Source: CALLVY01 sp937899855
Lineage (GTDB): Bacteria; Bacteroidota; Bacteroidia; Chitinophagales; Saprospiraceae
Assembly: GCA_039820405.1 (NCBI GenBank)
Contig: JBCBQC010000050.1
Location: 1-46,722, forward strand
DNA length: 46,722 bases
Direction: 5' to 3'
Shown here: one piece after another, positions 8,362-16,831 of the stretch
Layout: each line of letters begins with the position of its first letter
How positions within the stretch are numbered: the first letter of the stretch is position 1
Translations under genes and position numbers: made by a program
The notes under the pieces: generated by a model
What the model was told of the DNA's origin: nothing
Database searches by the model: none
What the model saw: the letters and a program-made list of their open reading frames with translations, nothing else

Positions 8362-11265
8362 TTAATCTACGACTAATTTCTGACTTTCTTCCGCTGCTCC
8401 CGCCCCAACGATCAGTTGGTAGGTCCCCTTGGGCAAGTAGTACTTGCCGTTTTTCTTTTTGGCAATCTCGATGGGAGTCCGTTCCTTTTCCACCTCCGCC
8501 TCGGCGCGCTCGGCATTGATGGCCTTTTCCAATTTCTGGGCGATAAAGTTATCGATACTCAGGTCGTCTTCCAAGTAGTGCAAACCCGCCTCTAGCTCCC
8601 GCTCCGCCTTTTTGAGGACCAAGCCGGCTTCATTTTCCAGACGCCATTTTACCTTCCGTGCTTTTTGCAGATAGAGCGGAATTTCCAGCCGGGGCTCGGG
8701 AGCCTCCAACCAACGCGACCAAGTGTTGCCCCAGTTGCTCCGGTGCTTGACCTCGTCGCAGGCAAAGAGGTGCAGGGGCTTGGCCAGCAAGTCCTCATCC
8801 ATCAGTTGGAGCGCCGCCACCGAGCCGACGTAAAAGGAGCGGGCGTGGGTCGCTACCACCAGTTCTTTTTCTCGGGGATGGACGACCAAGTCGTGTACCG
8901 CCGCCGCGGGCAGGTCCTTTCCCAGTGGCATAAAGCTCAGCCCCCGATCCATGGAGACGTAGAGCCCATGGTCGGTACCGAGGTAGAGCAGATTTTGGTG
9001 GATGGGGTCTTCCTTGACCACGTTGAGGGGCTCGGCGGGCAGGGTCTCCCCCCGCCGTTGCCAATTTTTGCCGTAGTCGGTGGAGACGTAGAGATAGGAA
9101 GTAAAATCATCCCAGCGATAGCCGTTGAGGGTGAGGTACACCAGGCCTTCCTCGTGTTGGGAAGCTTGTACCTTGGTCACCCACAGGTCTTTGGGGAGGC
9201 CCGCCGAGATATTTTCCCAACTGTTCCCCCCATCTTTACTGACGTGGACCAGACCATCGTCCGAGCCCACGTAGAGCAGGCCAAAGCGCAGCGGCGACTC
9301 GTGGATCGTCGTCAGCGTACCGTAGGCCACATCTCCCTTTTTGCCTCCCTGTGTCAAGTCCTCGGATAAGGTCTTGAAGTCGGCTCCCCGATTCATCGAA
9401 CGGTGAAACTTGTTGGAGCCCATGTAGAGGATGTCCTGATTGTGAATGGAAAGGTGAATGGGACTCTGCCAATTCCAGCGCAGCCGGGGTTCGCCCAGTT
9501 CGTGCTTGGGCGTGATGTACTGGTAGTCTTCCTTGGCCAAGTCGATGCGGTAGTAATTGCCGAATTGAGAACCGGTATAAACGATATTGTTGTCGCGGGT
9601 ATCAATCGCTACCTGCATCCCATCGCCCCCGAGAATGGACCGGTAAGGATAACGCCCGGTGTTTTGCCACCTCTTGGAGGCCTTGTAGGTACTGGGGCCC
9701 ATCCAGACGCCGTTGTCTTGTAGCCCACCGTAGATGCGATAGGGCTTTTGCAGGTCAACCGCCACGGTGTAAAATTGCCCGACCGGAGGATTGTTGCACT
9801 TGCTCCAGTGCTCCCCATCGTCGTAGGAAATATTGACCCCGCCATCGTTGCCCAAAATCAGATGGGCATCGCGATCGGGCGAGAGCCAGAGGGCGTGGTG
9901 GTCGACGTGTACATTATCGCCATTGATCGACTGGAAGGTGGCCCCTCCGTCATCCGAACGCAGTACGGGAACACCCAGCAGGTAGAGTTTGTCGGGGTTG
10001 TGAGGCGAAACGCGAATCTGGCCAAAGTAATAACCGTAGGAAAAGAACAGGTCATCGAGGTAGCCCTCGTGCGTCTTGCGCCAGCTTTTGCCCAGATCGG
10101 TGGAGTGGTACACCTCCGCGCCCACTACCGGCGTATCGAAGAGCAGGGCATTGGCATCTTCCAAGTACTCTACCAAGGCTTGGGGACGCAGCTCCCCCGC
10201 CTTTACGCGTTCCTGAATTTTGCTGGCCCGGTACTTTTTGGGGAAGCGGTTTTTCTCCAAAAAGGCTTGTACTTTTTCGGTCGGTAGCGCTACAAAGTCC
10301 TCGACCGACATTTCCCGCAGGTCGTCCTTGCTCAGTACGTCGCTTTCCTCCTTATCTTTTTCGGGAGGTCGCCGATTGTAATTGTCGAGGGAAGCGTAGA
10401 GCACCGTCTTGCCATTCTTTTTGGCCAGGGCCAGCCCGATCCGCCCCACTCCCTCGCCGGTAGGGAAGCCACTGCCACGATCGGTAAGCAGGGTCCAGGT
10501 CGTCCCCCCATCGGTGCTGCCGTAGATGCCCGAGCCCTCCCCGGATTCGACGAAATTCCAGGCGCGGCGTTCGCGTTGCCAGGTCGCGGTGTAGAGTACC
10601 TGAGGGTCATCGGGGTCGATCAGCAGGTCGATGGCTCCGGCATTGGGGTTGACGTAGAGCGTACGCGTCCAGGTGGTACCACCATCGGTGGTTTTATAAA
10701 CCCCACGTTCTTCGTTGGGGGAATAAAGGTGTCCCAGGACTGCCACCCAGAGGGTATTGGGATCGTCGGGGTGGAGTACGATGCGGCCGATGTGGTGGCT
10801 TTCGGGGAGCCCCTGGTGTTGCCAGGTCTGGCCACCGTCTTTGCTTTGGTAGAGCCCCACTCCCGAATAGGAAGAACGGCTGGAATTGTTTTCTCCGGTA
10901 CCCACCCAGATGATGTCGCGTTGCCAGTCGACGGCGATGTCGCCGATGGTCATCACGGCTTCGCGATCGAAGAGGGGGCTAAAGGAATCCCCGTTGTTTT
11001 CGGTCTTCCACAGTCCACCGGTAGCGTAGGCGGCATAGAAAATACTGGGGTCGGCCGGATTGGCATCGACGTCGACCACCCGACCACTAAAGACGCTGGG
11101 GCCGACCGAGCGAAAGGGCAGGTGCTTGAAGGGGGATTGGGCGTGCAGCTGCTGGCGTTTTTCAAAACCAGCCAGCCGGGCATCAGCGGGGGTGGCGGGG
11201 GGTTGCTGCGCGAAAAGACTGGTGCTAAGGAGTGCGAACAGGGCAAAAAAGAAGGGCTTCATCAT
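8362..11265 (-). CDS. secreted BNR/VPS10-type beta-propeller protein
   Basis: The 967-aa exported protein (signal peptide ending SLFAQ) is built from many BNR/Asp-box hairpins of the S/T-x-D-x-G-x-T-W type: SKDGGQTW, TTDGGTTW, STDGGTTW, STDLGKSW, SYDDGEHW, SKDGGNSW, STDYGKNW and others. This is the sortilin/VPS10-like double propeller seen in many Bacteroidota proteins annotated as glycosyl hydrolases. A charged helical insert (about residues 300-385) interrupts the propeller, and a helical, Lys/Glu-rich C-terminal region ends in a small beta domain. No T9SS sorting motif is visible. No catalytic residues are evident, so binding or scaffolding is as likely as hydrolysis. Confidence 0.88.
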   Translation of the reverse strand: MMKPFFFALFALLSTSLFAQQPPATPADARLAGFEKRQQLHAQSPFKHLPFRSVGPSVFSGRVVDVDANPADPSIFYAAYATGGLWKTENNGDSFSPLFDREAVMTIGDIAVDWQRDIIWVGTGENNSSRSSYSGVGLYQSKDGGQTWQHQGLPESHHIGRIVLHPDDPNTLWVAVLGHLYSPNEERGVYKTTDGGTTWTRTLYVNPNAGAIDLLIDPDDPQVLYTATWQRERRAWNFVESGEGSGIYGSTDGGTTWTLLTDRGSGFPTGEGVGRIGLALAKKNGKTVLYASLDNYNRRPPEKDKEESDVLSKDDLREMSVEDFVALPTEKVQAFLEKNRFPKKYRASKIQERVKAGELRPQALVEYLEDANALLFDTPVVGAEVYHSTDLGKSWRKTHEGYLDDLFFSYGYYFGQIRVSPHNPDKLYLLGVPVLRSDDGGATFQSINGDNVHVDHHALWLSPDRDAHLILGNDGGVNISYDDGEHWSKCNNPPVGQFYTVAVDLQKPYRIYGGLQDNGVWMGPSTYKASKRWQNTGRYPYRSILGGDGMQVAIDTRDNNIVYTGSQFGNYYRIDLAKEDYQYITPKHELGEPRLRWNWQSPIHLSIHNQDILYMGSNKFHRSMNRGADFKTLSEDLTQGGKKGDVAYGTLTTIHESPLRFGLLYVGSDDGLVHVSKDGGNSWENISAGLPKDLWVTKVQASQHEEGLVYLTLNGYRWDDFTSYLYVSTDYGKNWQRRGETLPAEPLNVVKEDPIHQNLLYLGTDHGLYVSMDRGLSFMPLGKDLPAAAVHDLVVHPREKELVVATHARSFYVGSVAALQLMDEDLLAKPLHLFACDEVKHRSNWGNTWSRWLEAPEPRLEIPLYLQKARKVKWRLENEAGLVLKKAERELEAGLHYLEDDLSIDNFIAQKLEKAINAERAEAEVEKERTPIEIAKKKNGKYYLPKGTYQLIVGAGAAEESQKLVVD

Positions 11266-11308
11266 TGGATTTGAGCGGCTGTTTAAATGACATAAACTTA
11301 CGCATCTC

Positions 11309-11316
11309 CAAAAGTA
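11309..11316 (-). promoter_or_regulatory. putative -7 element TACTTTTG
   Basis: This perfect TAnnTTTG match on the minus strand is 44 bp before the BNR-protein start at 11265. No -33 TTG was seen at 17-23 bp. Confidence 0.4.
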
Positions 11317-11435
11317 ATTTTTCCATTTGTAGGTAATTTTTTGGCCAGCCCGGGTGGATTTTTAGCGGGAAGTGACCAAATGAAAACGGTTAGGGAGGAG
11401 ATCCCAGGGTAAAGCGCAGTAGATCAACAATAAGA

Positions 11436-11460
11436 GGGGGTCCATCGACGATGGCCCCCC
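11436..11460 (-). terminator. hairpin terminator of the sigma/DUF4252 operon
   Basis: GGGGG-T-CCATC (11436-11446) pairs with GATGG-C-CCCCC (11450-11460), with one T/C mismatch and a 3-nt loop. It lies just past the stop of the last DUF4252 gene, and the minus-strand transcript leaves the stem into CTCTTATTGTTG, which is moderately U-rich. Confidence 0.6.
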
Positions 11461-11472
11461 TTGGCCTTTTCT

Positions 11473-12012
11473 CTAGGGTCGGGGGCCCTCCGCCCGCTGC
11501 TCCGGCAGCTTTTCCAGGTGCTCCATTCCATCTACATTGATCCGCAAGCGGCGCAAATCCTTAAACCGCAAACTTCCTTCCAGGCTCAATAGGATAAACT
11601 GTTCGTTGGGCTCGTTGATGAGGGCCACCAGTCCCGTGATGCTTTCATTCTCCTCCCGGGTGAGGATATCGACCCGGGTACCTTCGTCCCGGATTTGCAT
11701 CAGCTCCCCAAAGGATTCTCCCTTGAGGGACTTGACCAAGTCTTTGACCGCCTGTTTTTCGACCGCCTGGCCTTCGGGGAAGATCATCACCCGGACGTAG
11801 GACAGCTCTTTGAGGAGGCGCTCGGCCTCGGCTTCGTCCGAATACTCGGCGGCCATTTCCAGGAGCCAGCCCTGTAGCTTGACTTGGGAGACTGCTTCTA
11901 ATTTTTCGTAGCGTTGATAAAAGGCCTCCAGGCTGGGGCTTTGTCCCCACAGGGTGACGGTGCTGAGGAGGAGGCATAGGGGTAGCAGGAGATATCGGGA
12001 AATCGAGATCAT
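11473..12012 (-). CDS. DUF4252 family protein (third copy)
   Basis: The 179-aa secreted protein has a signal peptide ending LWGQ and a DUF4252 domain covering most of the mature part. Recognisable family stretches are LLKELSYVRVMIF, ELMQIRDEGTRVDILT and FILLSLEGSLRFKDLRRL, with the pattern of an alpha/beta domain whose last strand is followed by a helix. DUF4252 has no established biochemical role. It is the last gene of the operon headed by the ECF sigma factor and is followed by a hairpin terminator. It is a diverged paralogue of the next two genes upstream. Confidence 0.88.
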   Translation of the reverse strand: MISISRYLLLPLCLLLSTVTLWGQSPSLEAFYQRYEKLEAVSQVKLQGWLLEMAAEYSDEAEAERLLKELSYVRVMIFPEGQAVEKQAVKDLVKSLKGESFGELMQIRDEGTRVDILTREENESITGLVALINEPNEQFILLSLEGSLRFKDLRRLRINVDGMEHLEKLPEQRAEGPRP

Positions 12013-12053
12013 TGGTGAATTTTTTTGGTCTTTAAATTGGAAAGAATCGGAGT

Positions 12054-12608
12054 TTAGACGCGGGGTACTTCAAGCTTTTCGGGTTCCTCTTCCGCTTCGT
12101 CGTCTATGAATTCGTCCTGAAGGATGCGGATGAGTCGGTTGAGGTCTTTGTACTTGATGCGGGTCTTGAGGTGGAACATGACAAAGCCATCTTCTTCGGC
12201 CACCATAATGAAGAGGCCTTTGATTTTTTTGCCATTTTCGTCGATCATGATTTCGACGTTGGTGCCATCGGCTTGTATTCGAAGCAGCTCTTCGAAGGGG
12301 CTGGCGCGCATGTCATCGAGGAATTGGAGCATGGCGGTACGGGGCACAGGATTGCGATCTTCCGCATACAGGATGCGGGCGCTGCGGATCTTGCGGGCCA
12401 GGCGCAGCAGTTCGTATTGGTCGTCGGATTTGACCAGGTCGCGGGCCAGCCCGGTTCCCAGCTTGATCAGGAAGCCGGGTACGATAAAGTTACGGGTCTT
12501 TTCCGCTTTCTTGTATTGACGGTAAAATTGGCGGATCGTCTTATTCTGAGCTTGCACGCCCAGGGGCAACGCCAGGAGAAAGGCCAGTAGCAGCAGTACG
12601 TTTTTCAT
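12054..12608 (-). CDS. DUF4252 family protein (second copy)
   Basis: The 184-aa product has a signal peptide ending GVQAQ and a DUF4252 domain with the same blocks as its neighbours: RKIRSARILYAED, ELLRIQADGTNVEIMID, and FVMFHLKTRIKYKDLNRLI. It is more basic in the first half (QYKKAEKTRNF) and has an acidic tail (DDEAEEEPEKLEV). It lies 23 bp after the first copy and 41 bp before the third, in the same transcription unit. It is exported to the periplasm or beyond; the function is unknown. Confidence 0.88.
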   Translation of the reverse strand: MKNVLLLLAFLLALPLGVQAQNKTIRQFYRQYKKAEKTRNFIVPGFLIKLGTGLARDLVKSDDQYELLRLARKIRSARILYAEDRNPVPRTAMLQFLDDMRASPFEELLRIQADGTNVEIMIDENGKKIKGLFIMVAEEDGFVMFHLKTRIKYKDLNRLIRILQDEFIDDEAEEEPEKLEVPRV

Positions 12609-12631
12609 TGGTAATTTTGGGCTTGGGTGGA

Positions 12632-13171
12632 TTAATTCTCGATTTCTTCCTCGTCCAGCTTCTCCAGGTGTTCCAGGCCATCGATGTCAACGGAGCTGGC
12701 CAGTTTGGAAATCTTTTTTAGGTCGATGTTGCCCACGAAGCTGAGCAGGACAAAGTCATCGGCTCCTCCCACCAGCAACAGCAGTTCGTTGATGATATTC
12801 CCACCGTCGTCTTTCACCCAGAAGTGTACGTTCTCCCCTTCGTCGCGGACCGTCATCAAAATCTCGTAATCTTTTACGTCCAAAAGCGACATGGCTTCTT
12901 CGTAGCGGGCCTCGGTATCTTTTTCGGTGGTCAGTACGCGCAATCCCTTGAGATCGGAGACCACTTTCATCACTTCGGCGGCTTCGCGGTCTTCCAACTG
13001 CTCGAGGTCAAGCTTGCCGAGGAGTTCAAACATTTTGGGGCTGAGGTAAACGGTGGTAAAGCTTTCGTCGTCCATGTATTTTTCGAAATACTGACTGATG
13101 GCGTCGGTTTGCGCCGTAGCGGGGCTTTGGGCGGCCAAGAGGGCTAGGGCCATGATCCATAAATACTTCAT
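12632..13171 (-). CDS. DUF4252 family protein (first copy)
   Basis: The 179-aa product has a signal peptide ending PATAQ and a DUF4252 domain (VSDLKGLRVLTT, ILMTVRDEGENVHFWV, FVLLSFVGNIDLKKISKL) that is clearly acidic overall. Both this copy and the third end in an almost identical LEHLEKL near the C-terminus, evidence of tandem duplication. It follows the anti-sigma gene by 72 bp. In many Bacteroidota, DUF4252 genes sit directly behind ECF sigma genes, so it is probably a member of that regulon. Confidence 0.88.
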   Translation of the reverse strand: MKYLWIMALALLAAQSPATAQTDAISQYFEKYMDDESFTTVYLSPKMFELLGKLDLEQLEDREAAEVMKVVSDLKGLRVLTTEKDTEARYEEAMSLLDVKDYEILMTVRDEGENVHFWVKDDGGNIINELLLLVGGADDFVLLSFVGNIDLKKISKLASSVDIDGLEHLEKLDEEEIEN

Positions 13172-13243
13172 CGTTCTAATTTTTTTGATTGATTCGTAAA
13201 AAACAGGGTTTTAGGTAGCTCCAAAGAGCGGAGCCCGTACTAG

Positions 13244-13765
13244 CTATTTGATAATTTGCGTCGATTTATCCAGTTCGCTGAGGCCGCGAGCGGCGGTGGC
13301 AGTGCCCCGGTTCATCTTGGTGGACAACAAGAGGAGGGCTTCCTTGGCTTGGCGGTAAGCCTGGCGGGCTTCTTCCATTTCGCGCTCGCTCAGGGTCTCG
13401 TTTTGGGCCACTACCGGGGGCTGGGTTTCGATGCCCTGGCCGAACCACCACAAGCCACAGGCCAAGACGATGGCGGCCGCAATCCGGCTGAGGTAGAACA
13501 GTGGCGTGCGGTTCGGGTGGAGGCTGCGGATGGGGGTCGCCGGGGTGCGCTCTTCGATACGGGTCAAGATTTGATCCTCAAAGTCATCCGAGAGGCACTC
13601 CGCCCCCTGGCGCTGGCCAAAAAACTGGAAGAGGGGGGCGTACTGCTCGTGTTCGGGAGCGACGGCACCGCTTTGGAAGTATTCCCGGAGCTGGGCCTCT
13701 TCGGCCAAGCTACTTTCGCCGGCCCAGTACTTTTCGAGTAGTTCGGAGAGATGCTTATAGTCCAT
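13244..13765 (-). CDS. single-pass membrane protein, putative anti-sigma factor
   Basis: The 173-aa protein has a helical N-terminal cytosolic part of about 90 residues (DYKHLSELLEKYWAGESSLAEEAQLREYF resembles the zinc-less anti-sigma helices of Bacteroidota), a single TM helix near residues 92-110 (RIAAAIVLACGLWWFG) and a periplasmic coiled, Glu/Gln-rich tail of about 60 residues. No HxxxCxxC zinc motif is present. Its start overlaps the sigma gene's stop by 11 bp (13755-13765), so it is translationally coupled to its presumed partner. The tail may sense an envelope signal. Confidence 0.8.
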   Translation of the reverse strand: MDYKHLSELLEKYWAGESSLAEEAQLREYFQSGAVAPEHEQYAPLFQFFGQRQGAECLSDDFEDQILTRIEERTPATPIRSLHPNRTPLFYLSRIAAAIVLACGLWWFGQGIETQPPVVAQNETLSEREMEEARQAYRQAKEALLLLSTKMNRGTATAARGLSELDKSTQIIK

Positions 13766-14264
13766 AATTATGGTGATTTATCAGCTGTTGTTTGATGAAT
13801 TGCCGGGCGCGGTGCAAATTTACTTTGACCTGGCTCAGCGAAAGATCGAGGGCTTCGGCGATTTCGCGGTAGCTCAACTCGTTGAGATCGCGCAGTTCCA
13901 TGACCTGCCGTTGTTTGGGGGGCAGGGCGGCCATCAGTTGTTGGACCCGATTCAGGCTATCGCGCGCCTCCGCCACCCGATCGGGGGTGGGACTGAGCGC
14001 GACCACATCCATGCCCTCGGCGAGGGCGCTGGTGCGCTGGTGTTTGGAGCGCAGTTTGTCGATGGATAAATTTTTGGTAAGTCGCATGGACCAAGCCTCG
14101 ATATTTTGCAATTTTGCCCAGTCATCCCGCTGGTCCCACAGCTTGATCATCACCTCCTGAACCACATCCTCCGCCTCGGGGCCATTCCCCACAATCCGTA
14201 GGGAAAAGCGGTATAACTTATTCTTAATGGGCAGTATTCGTTGTTTAAATTTTTCCAAGCTCAT
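13755..14264 (-). CDS. ECF-type RNA polymerase sigma factor
   Basis: The 169-aa protein has only regions 2 and 4, typical of extracytoplasmic-function sigma factors. Region 2 (about residues 10-78) includes GNGPEAEDVVQEVMIKLWDQ and AWSMRLTKNLSIDKLR; region 4 (about 108-160) includes LPPKQRQVMELRDLNELSYREIAEALDLSLSQVKVNLHRAR, a helix-turn-helix that reads the -35-like element. It heads an operon with its putative anti-sigma factor and three DUF4252 genes. No clear -7 element could be placed before it. Confidence 0.95.
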   Translation of the reverse strand: MSLEKFKQRILPIKNKLYRFSLRIVGNGPEAEDVVQEVMIKLWDQRDDWAKLQNIEAWSMRLTKNLSIDKLRSKHQRTSALAEGMDVVALSPTPDRVAEARDSLNRVQQLMAALPPKQRQVMELRDLNELSYREIAEALDLSLSQVKVNLHRARQFIKQQLINHHNYGL

Positions 14265-14604
14265 TTCGATTGGTCGACGGATCGAAATTAAAAAGAGTTA
14301 CAAGCTTTTCTATTTTTTTTGCTATCTTGGCTACGCAATAGAACTTATCAAATTATAATTCCTTGAAAATCAAAGAGAAGCAAGCTTGAGAGGCCCGAGC
14401 AATAATTATCAAAAAAGCCCAACTGCCCATCTGCAATTCGCTAGCAGTGTTCGTTTTGTGTCAAAAAACAGGCAAACCAGGGCTTTGGTCGGAAATCTGA
14501 GCCACCGGAGCAATTTGACTCCTACCTTCTCGTTCTGTCAAAGCAGATTCTTTGATTTGGCTAGTTTCGTTTAACCTTCTTAACTCCACAAAACGCAAGG
14601 AATT
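14265..14604. other. intergenic region between sigma operon and small ORF
   Basis: This 340-bp stretch separates the leftward sigma operon from rightward genes. I see no gene. It holds T-rich runs at about 14310-14330 and, on the plus strand, TAGTTTCG (14562-14569), one base off the TAnnTTTG box and 43 bp before the small ORF at 14605. Confidence 0.45.
14562..14569 (+). promoter_or_regulatory. near-consensus -7 element TAGTTTCG
   Basis: It differs from TAnnTTTG at one position and lies 43 bp before the ATG at 14605, matching the spacing of other putative promoters in the window. Confidence 0.3.
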
Positions 14605-14739
14605 ATGAAAAACAACGCCATTAAAAACAGCTCTAAGCTCTCTTCCATCAAATTCATCAAGGGCATTCGCTCCAAAATTAAGAAAAGCGAAAGTCACCAA
14701 GACAACGACGGACTGTACTTCTTACTCAAGCAGGCCTGA
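14605..14739 (+). CDS. small basic peptide, 44 aa
   Basis: This ORF is too short for most gene callers. It begins ATGAAAAACAACGCC after an AAGG stretch 4-9 bp upstream. The first 27 residues are strongly basic and amphipathic (KFIKGIRSKIKK); the last 15 are polar then hydrophobic (DNDGLYFLLKQA). There is no signal peptide or Cys, so it is not a disulfide peptide and not an obvious lanthipeptide. A near-consensus -7 box 43 bp upstream supports it. It could be a ribosomally made peptide precursor, a small regulator or a chance ORF. No modification genes lie next to it. Confidence 0.4.
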   Translation: MKNNAIKNSSKLSSIKFIKGIRSKIKKSESHQDNDGLYFLLKQA

Positions 14740-14877
14740 GTCCCTTTCACCGTCTCGATCTGATACTTCCACCGGTTTTACACATTGCGGGCAACCACTG
14801 ATCCTTTTCGGGCTTCTTTACGGTGCAGCCAGGCGTATATTGCCACGGCCTCACTAGTAGCTGATCTGGTTTATTCG

Positions 14878-14885
14878 TATCTTTG
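14878..14885 (+). promoter_or_regulatory. -7 element TATCTTTG
   Basis: This exact TAnnTTTG match would start transcription near 14892. That rules against the first in-frame TTG (14894) as the lptF-like start and favours the GTG at 14939, about 54 bp downstream of the element. Confidence 0.45.
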
Positions 14886-14938
14886 CTGCGCTTTTGACGT
14901 TTTTGTTAAAGGCCATCGGAAAAATTGCCAAAGTTTCA

Positions 14939-16831
14939 GTGAAAAGAATTGACAAACTGCTGGTCTCCAGCTTCATTGCGCCTTTTATTACCACCTTTTG
15001 TATCGCTTTGTTCGTCCTCATCATGATTTTTTTCTGGACCTACATCGACGATATCGTGGGAAAGGGGGTGGGTTTTTGGCTGCTGGTCGAACTCATTTTT
15101 TACCTCTCCATCTCCATGGTACCTACCGCCATGGCCATTGCGGTATTGATTTCCGCGGTAATGGTCATGGGCAATTTGGCCGAGCATTACGAGTTGGCCA
15201 GTTTCAAATCAGCGGGAGTGCCCCTGTGGCGCATCATGATGCCCCTGATGTTTGTGGCCGTTGGCCTGAGTCTGTTTTCTTTTTTTTGTTCCAATAACCT
15301 CATCCCCATCGCCAACCTCCAATTCAAGACCCGCTTGTACGACATCCGCAAGCAAAAACCGACCTTGAGCTTGGAGAAAGGCATTTTCAACTACGACTTT
15401 AAGGGCTTCGTCATTCGCATTGGTGGCAAGGCGGAAGATAATCGGGGGATTTCCGACGTCTTGATTTACGATCACAACAATTACAACCAGGAGGGAGCCA
15501 CGCGTATTTTGGCCGAGGAAGGGGAAATGTACACCACCGATGATAAGAAATTTTTCGTCATGAACCTCTCCAACGGTACCCAGTACCAGGCGGTGGCGCG
15601 CAAGGGGCAGGGGGGAAAGAAGGACAGCTACCCCTTCATCCGAACCAATTTCAAGGAATGGAGTAAAGTCTTTGACCTCCAGGAGTTCGAAATCAACCGT
15701 ACCGACGAACGGCTGTTCAAAACCCACCAGTCGATGCTCACCAGCTCGCAACTCGTGGTCGCCGTTGACTCGATCAGCAAAAAGATCGACAAAAAGTACC
15801 GCGACATTTCCAACTTCATGCTCCAGTCGCAGTACCCCTTCAAGGACCTGGTGGTCCGCCCCGAACAGCAAAAAGACAGACCGCAGGTCAATACGGGGGA
15901 AGGCCAGGGCAAAAAAGTAAAAAGTTCGGCCGCCAAGCGGGATAGCAGTGGTACTTCTCGCCCCAAGGATTCTCCGCCCAGCAGCAGCAAGGCAAGCAAC
16001 AACCGGCCGGATAGTGTCAAATCCGCCCGCCAACGGGCGGCCGAAACCATTCGCCAGGCCCGGGCCGATCGCGCGGCGGGCAAAAAATCGCCCCTCGACA
16101 AAACGCCGGCGCCAGCCACCCAGCCACCCGTCACACCACCCCCCACGGCCAAAACGCAAAATAAGACCAACAAATCCCCCCGGACCAAGCAAAAAATGAA
16201 GGGCATCCCAGATCAGGAGCGCAAAAAGCAAAAGGCCGAAAAACTCGCGAAGGAAAAAAAGAAGGTCCGGGGCAACCAACCCATGCAGCAGGTCCTCACC
16301 CGCCCCCTCGATCAGTACGACAGTTGGTTGGCCACCTTCCCCAAAAAAGAACGCTTGCCCCTGTACTCCCGCGCCAAATCCATCTTGCGCACCATCACCA
16401 GCCAGGCCGAATCTACCGAACGCAGCCTCGATCGACTGCGCGAGTCGCGGGTCAAACACCAGTACTCCCTCCACGAAAAATTTGGGATGGCCGCCGTCTG
16501 CTTCATTTTTCTCTTTATCGGAGCCCCCATGGGAGCCATCATTCGCAAAGGAGGTTTTGGTTATCCCATCTTGGTGTCCATCTTTTTTTTCATCGCCTTT
16601 ATCGTGATGACGATCTTCTGTAAAAAAGTGGCCGAGACCTTCGTCATCGATGCCGTGCTGGCGGCCTGGTTGCCCAATATTATTTTGTTTCCCATCGGAA
16701 TCATCCTAACTTGGCGCGCCATGAACGATTCCAAGATCATCAACATCGATAAGTACACCGCATTTTTTACCCGGCTCTTCCGCTCCAAAAAGACCGAAGT
16801 CGAAGCCGAAACTGAAACCGAAGCCAGCTGA
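14939..16831 (+). CDS. lptF: LptF/LptG (YjgP/YjgQ) family permease with long insert
   Basis: From the GTG at 14939 the protein is about 630 aa; VKRIDKLLVSSFIAPFITTF fits the usual N-terminus and replaces an upstream TTG start. LptF/LptG form the transmembrane part of the LptB2FG exporter that pulls LPS from the inner membrane. Three N-terminal TM helices (with ELASFKSAGVPLWRIM), a periplasmic beta-jellyroll (about residues 110-290), and three C-terminal helices from about residue 515 match the family. Between jellyroll and helix 4 lies an insert of about 140 residues (315-455) rich in Lys, Pro, Ser and Gln, absent from typical members of 360-500 aa. The stop overlaps the PAP2 start (TGATG). 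Confidence 0.88.
   Translation: MKRIDKLLVSSFIAPFITTFCIALFVLIMIFFWTYIDDIVGKGVGFWLLVELIFYLSISMVPTAMAIAVLISAVMVMGNLAEHYELASFKSAGVPLWRIMMPLMFVAVGLSLFSFFCSNNLIPIANLQFKTRLYDIRKQKPTLSLEKGIFNYDFKGFVIRIGGKAEDNRGISDVLIYDHNNYNQEGATRILAEEGEMYTTDDKKFFVMNLSNGTQYQAVARKGQGGKKDSYPFIRTNFKEWSKVFDLQEFEINRTDERLFKTHQSMLTSSQLVVAVDSISKKIDKKYRDISNFMLQSQYPFKDLVVRPEQQKDRPQVNTGEGQGKKVKSSAAKRDSSGTSRPKDSPPSSSKASNNRPDSVKSARQRAAETIRQARADRAAGKKSPLDKTPAPATQPPVTPPPTAKTQNKTNKSPRTKQKMKGIPDQERKKQKAEKLAKEKKKVRGNQPMQQVLTRPLDQYDSWLATFPKKERLPLYSRAKSILRTITSQAESTERSLDRLRESRVKHQYSLHEKFGMAAVCFIFLFIGAPMGAIIRKGGFGYPILVSIFFFIAFIVMTIFCKKVAETFVIDAVLAAWLPNIILFPIGIILTWRAMNDSKIINIDKYTAFFTRLFRSKKTEVEAETETEAS

Noticed and set aside
14386..14574. 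62-codon plus-strand frame in the sigma-lptF gap
   Set aside because: It starts with TTG, has no ribosome-binding context and no coding character; the 44-aa ORF just after it has better support.
15209..16474. 421-codon minus-strand frame within the lptF-like gene
   Set aside because: It is antisense to a gene with convincing TM topology and family motifs; the product is Gly/Leu-rich without a domain.
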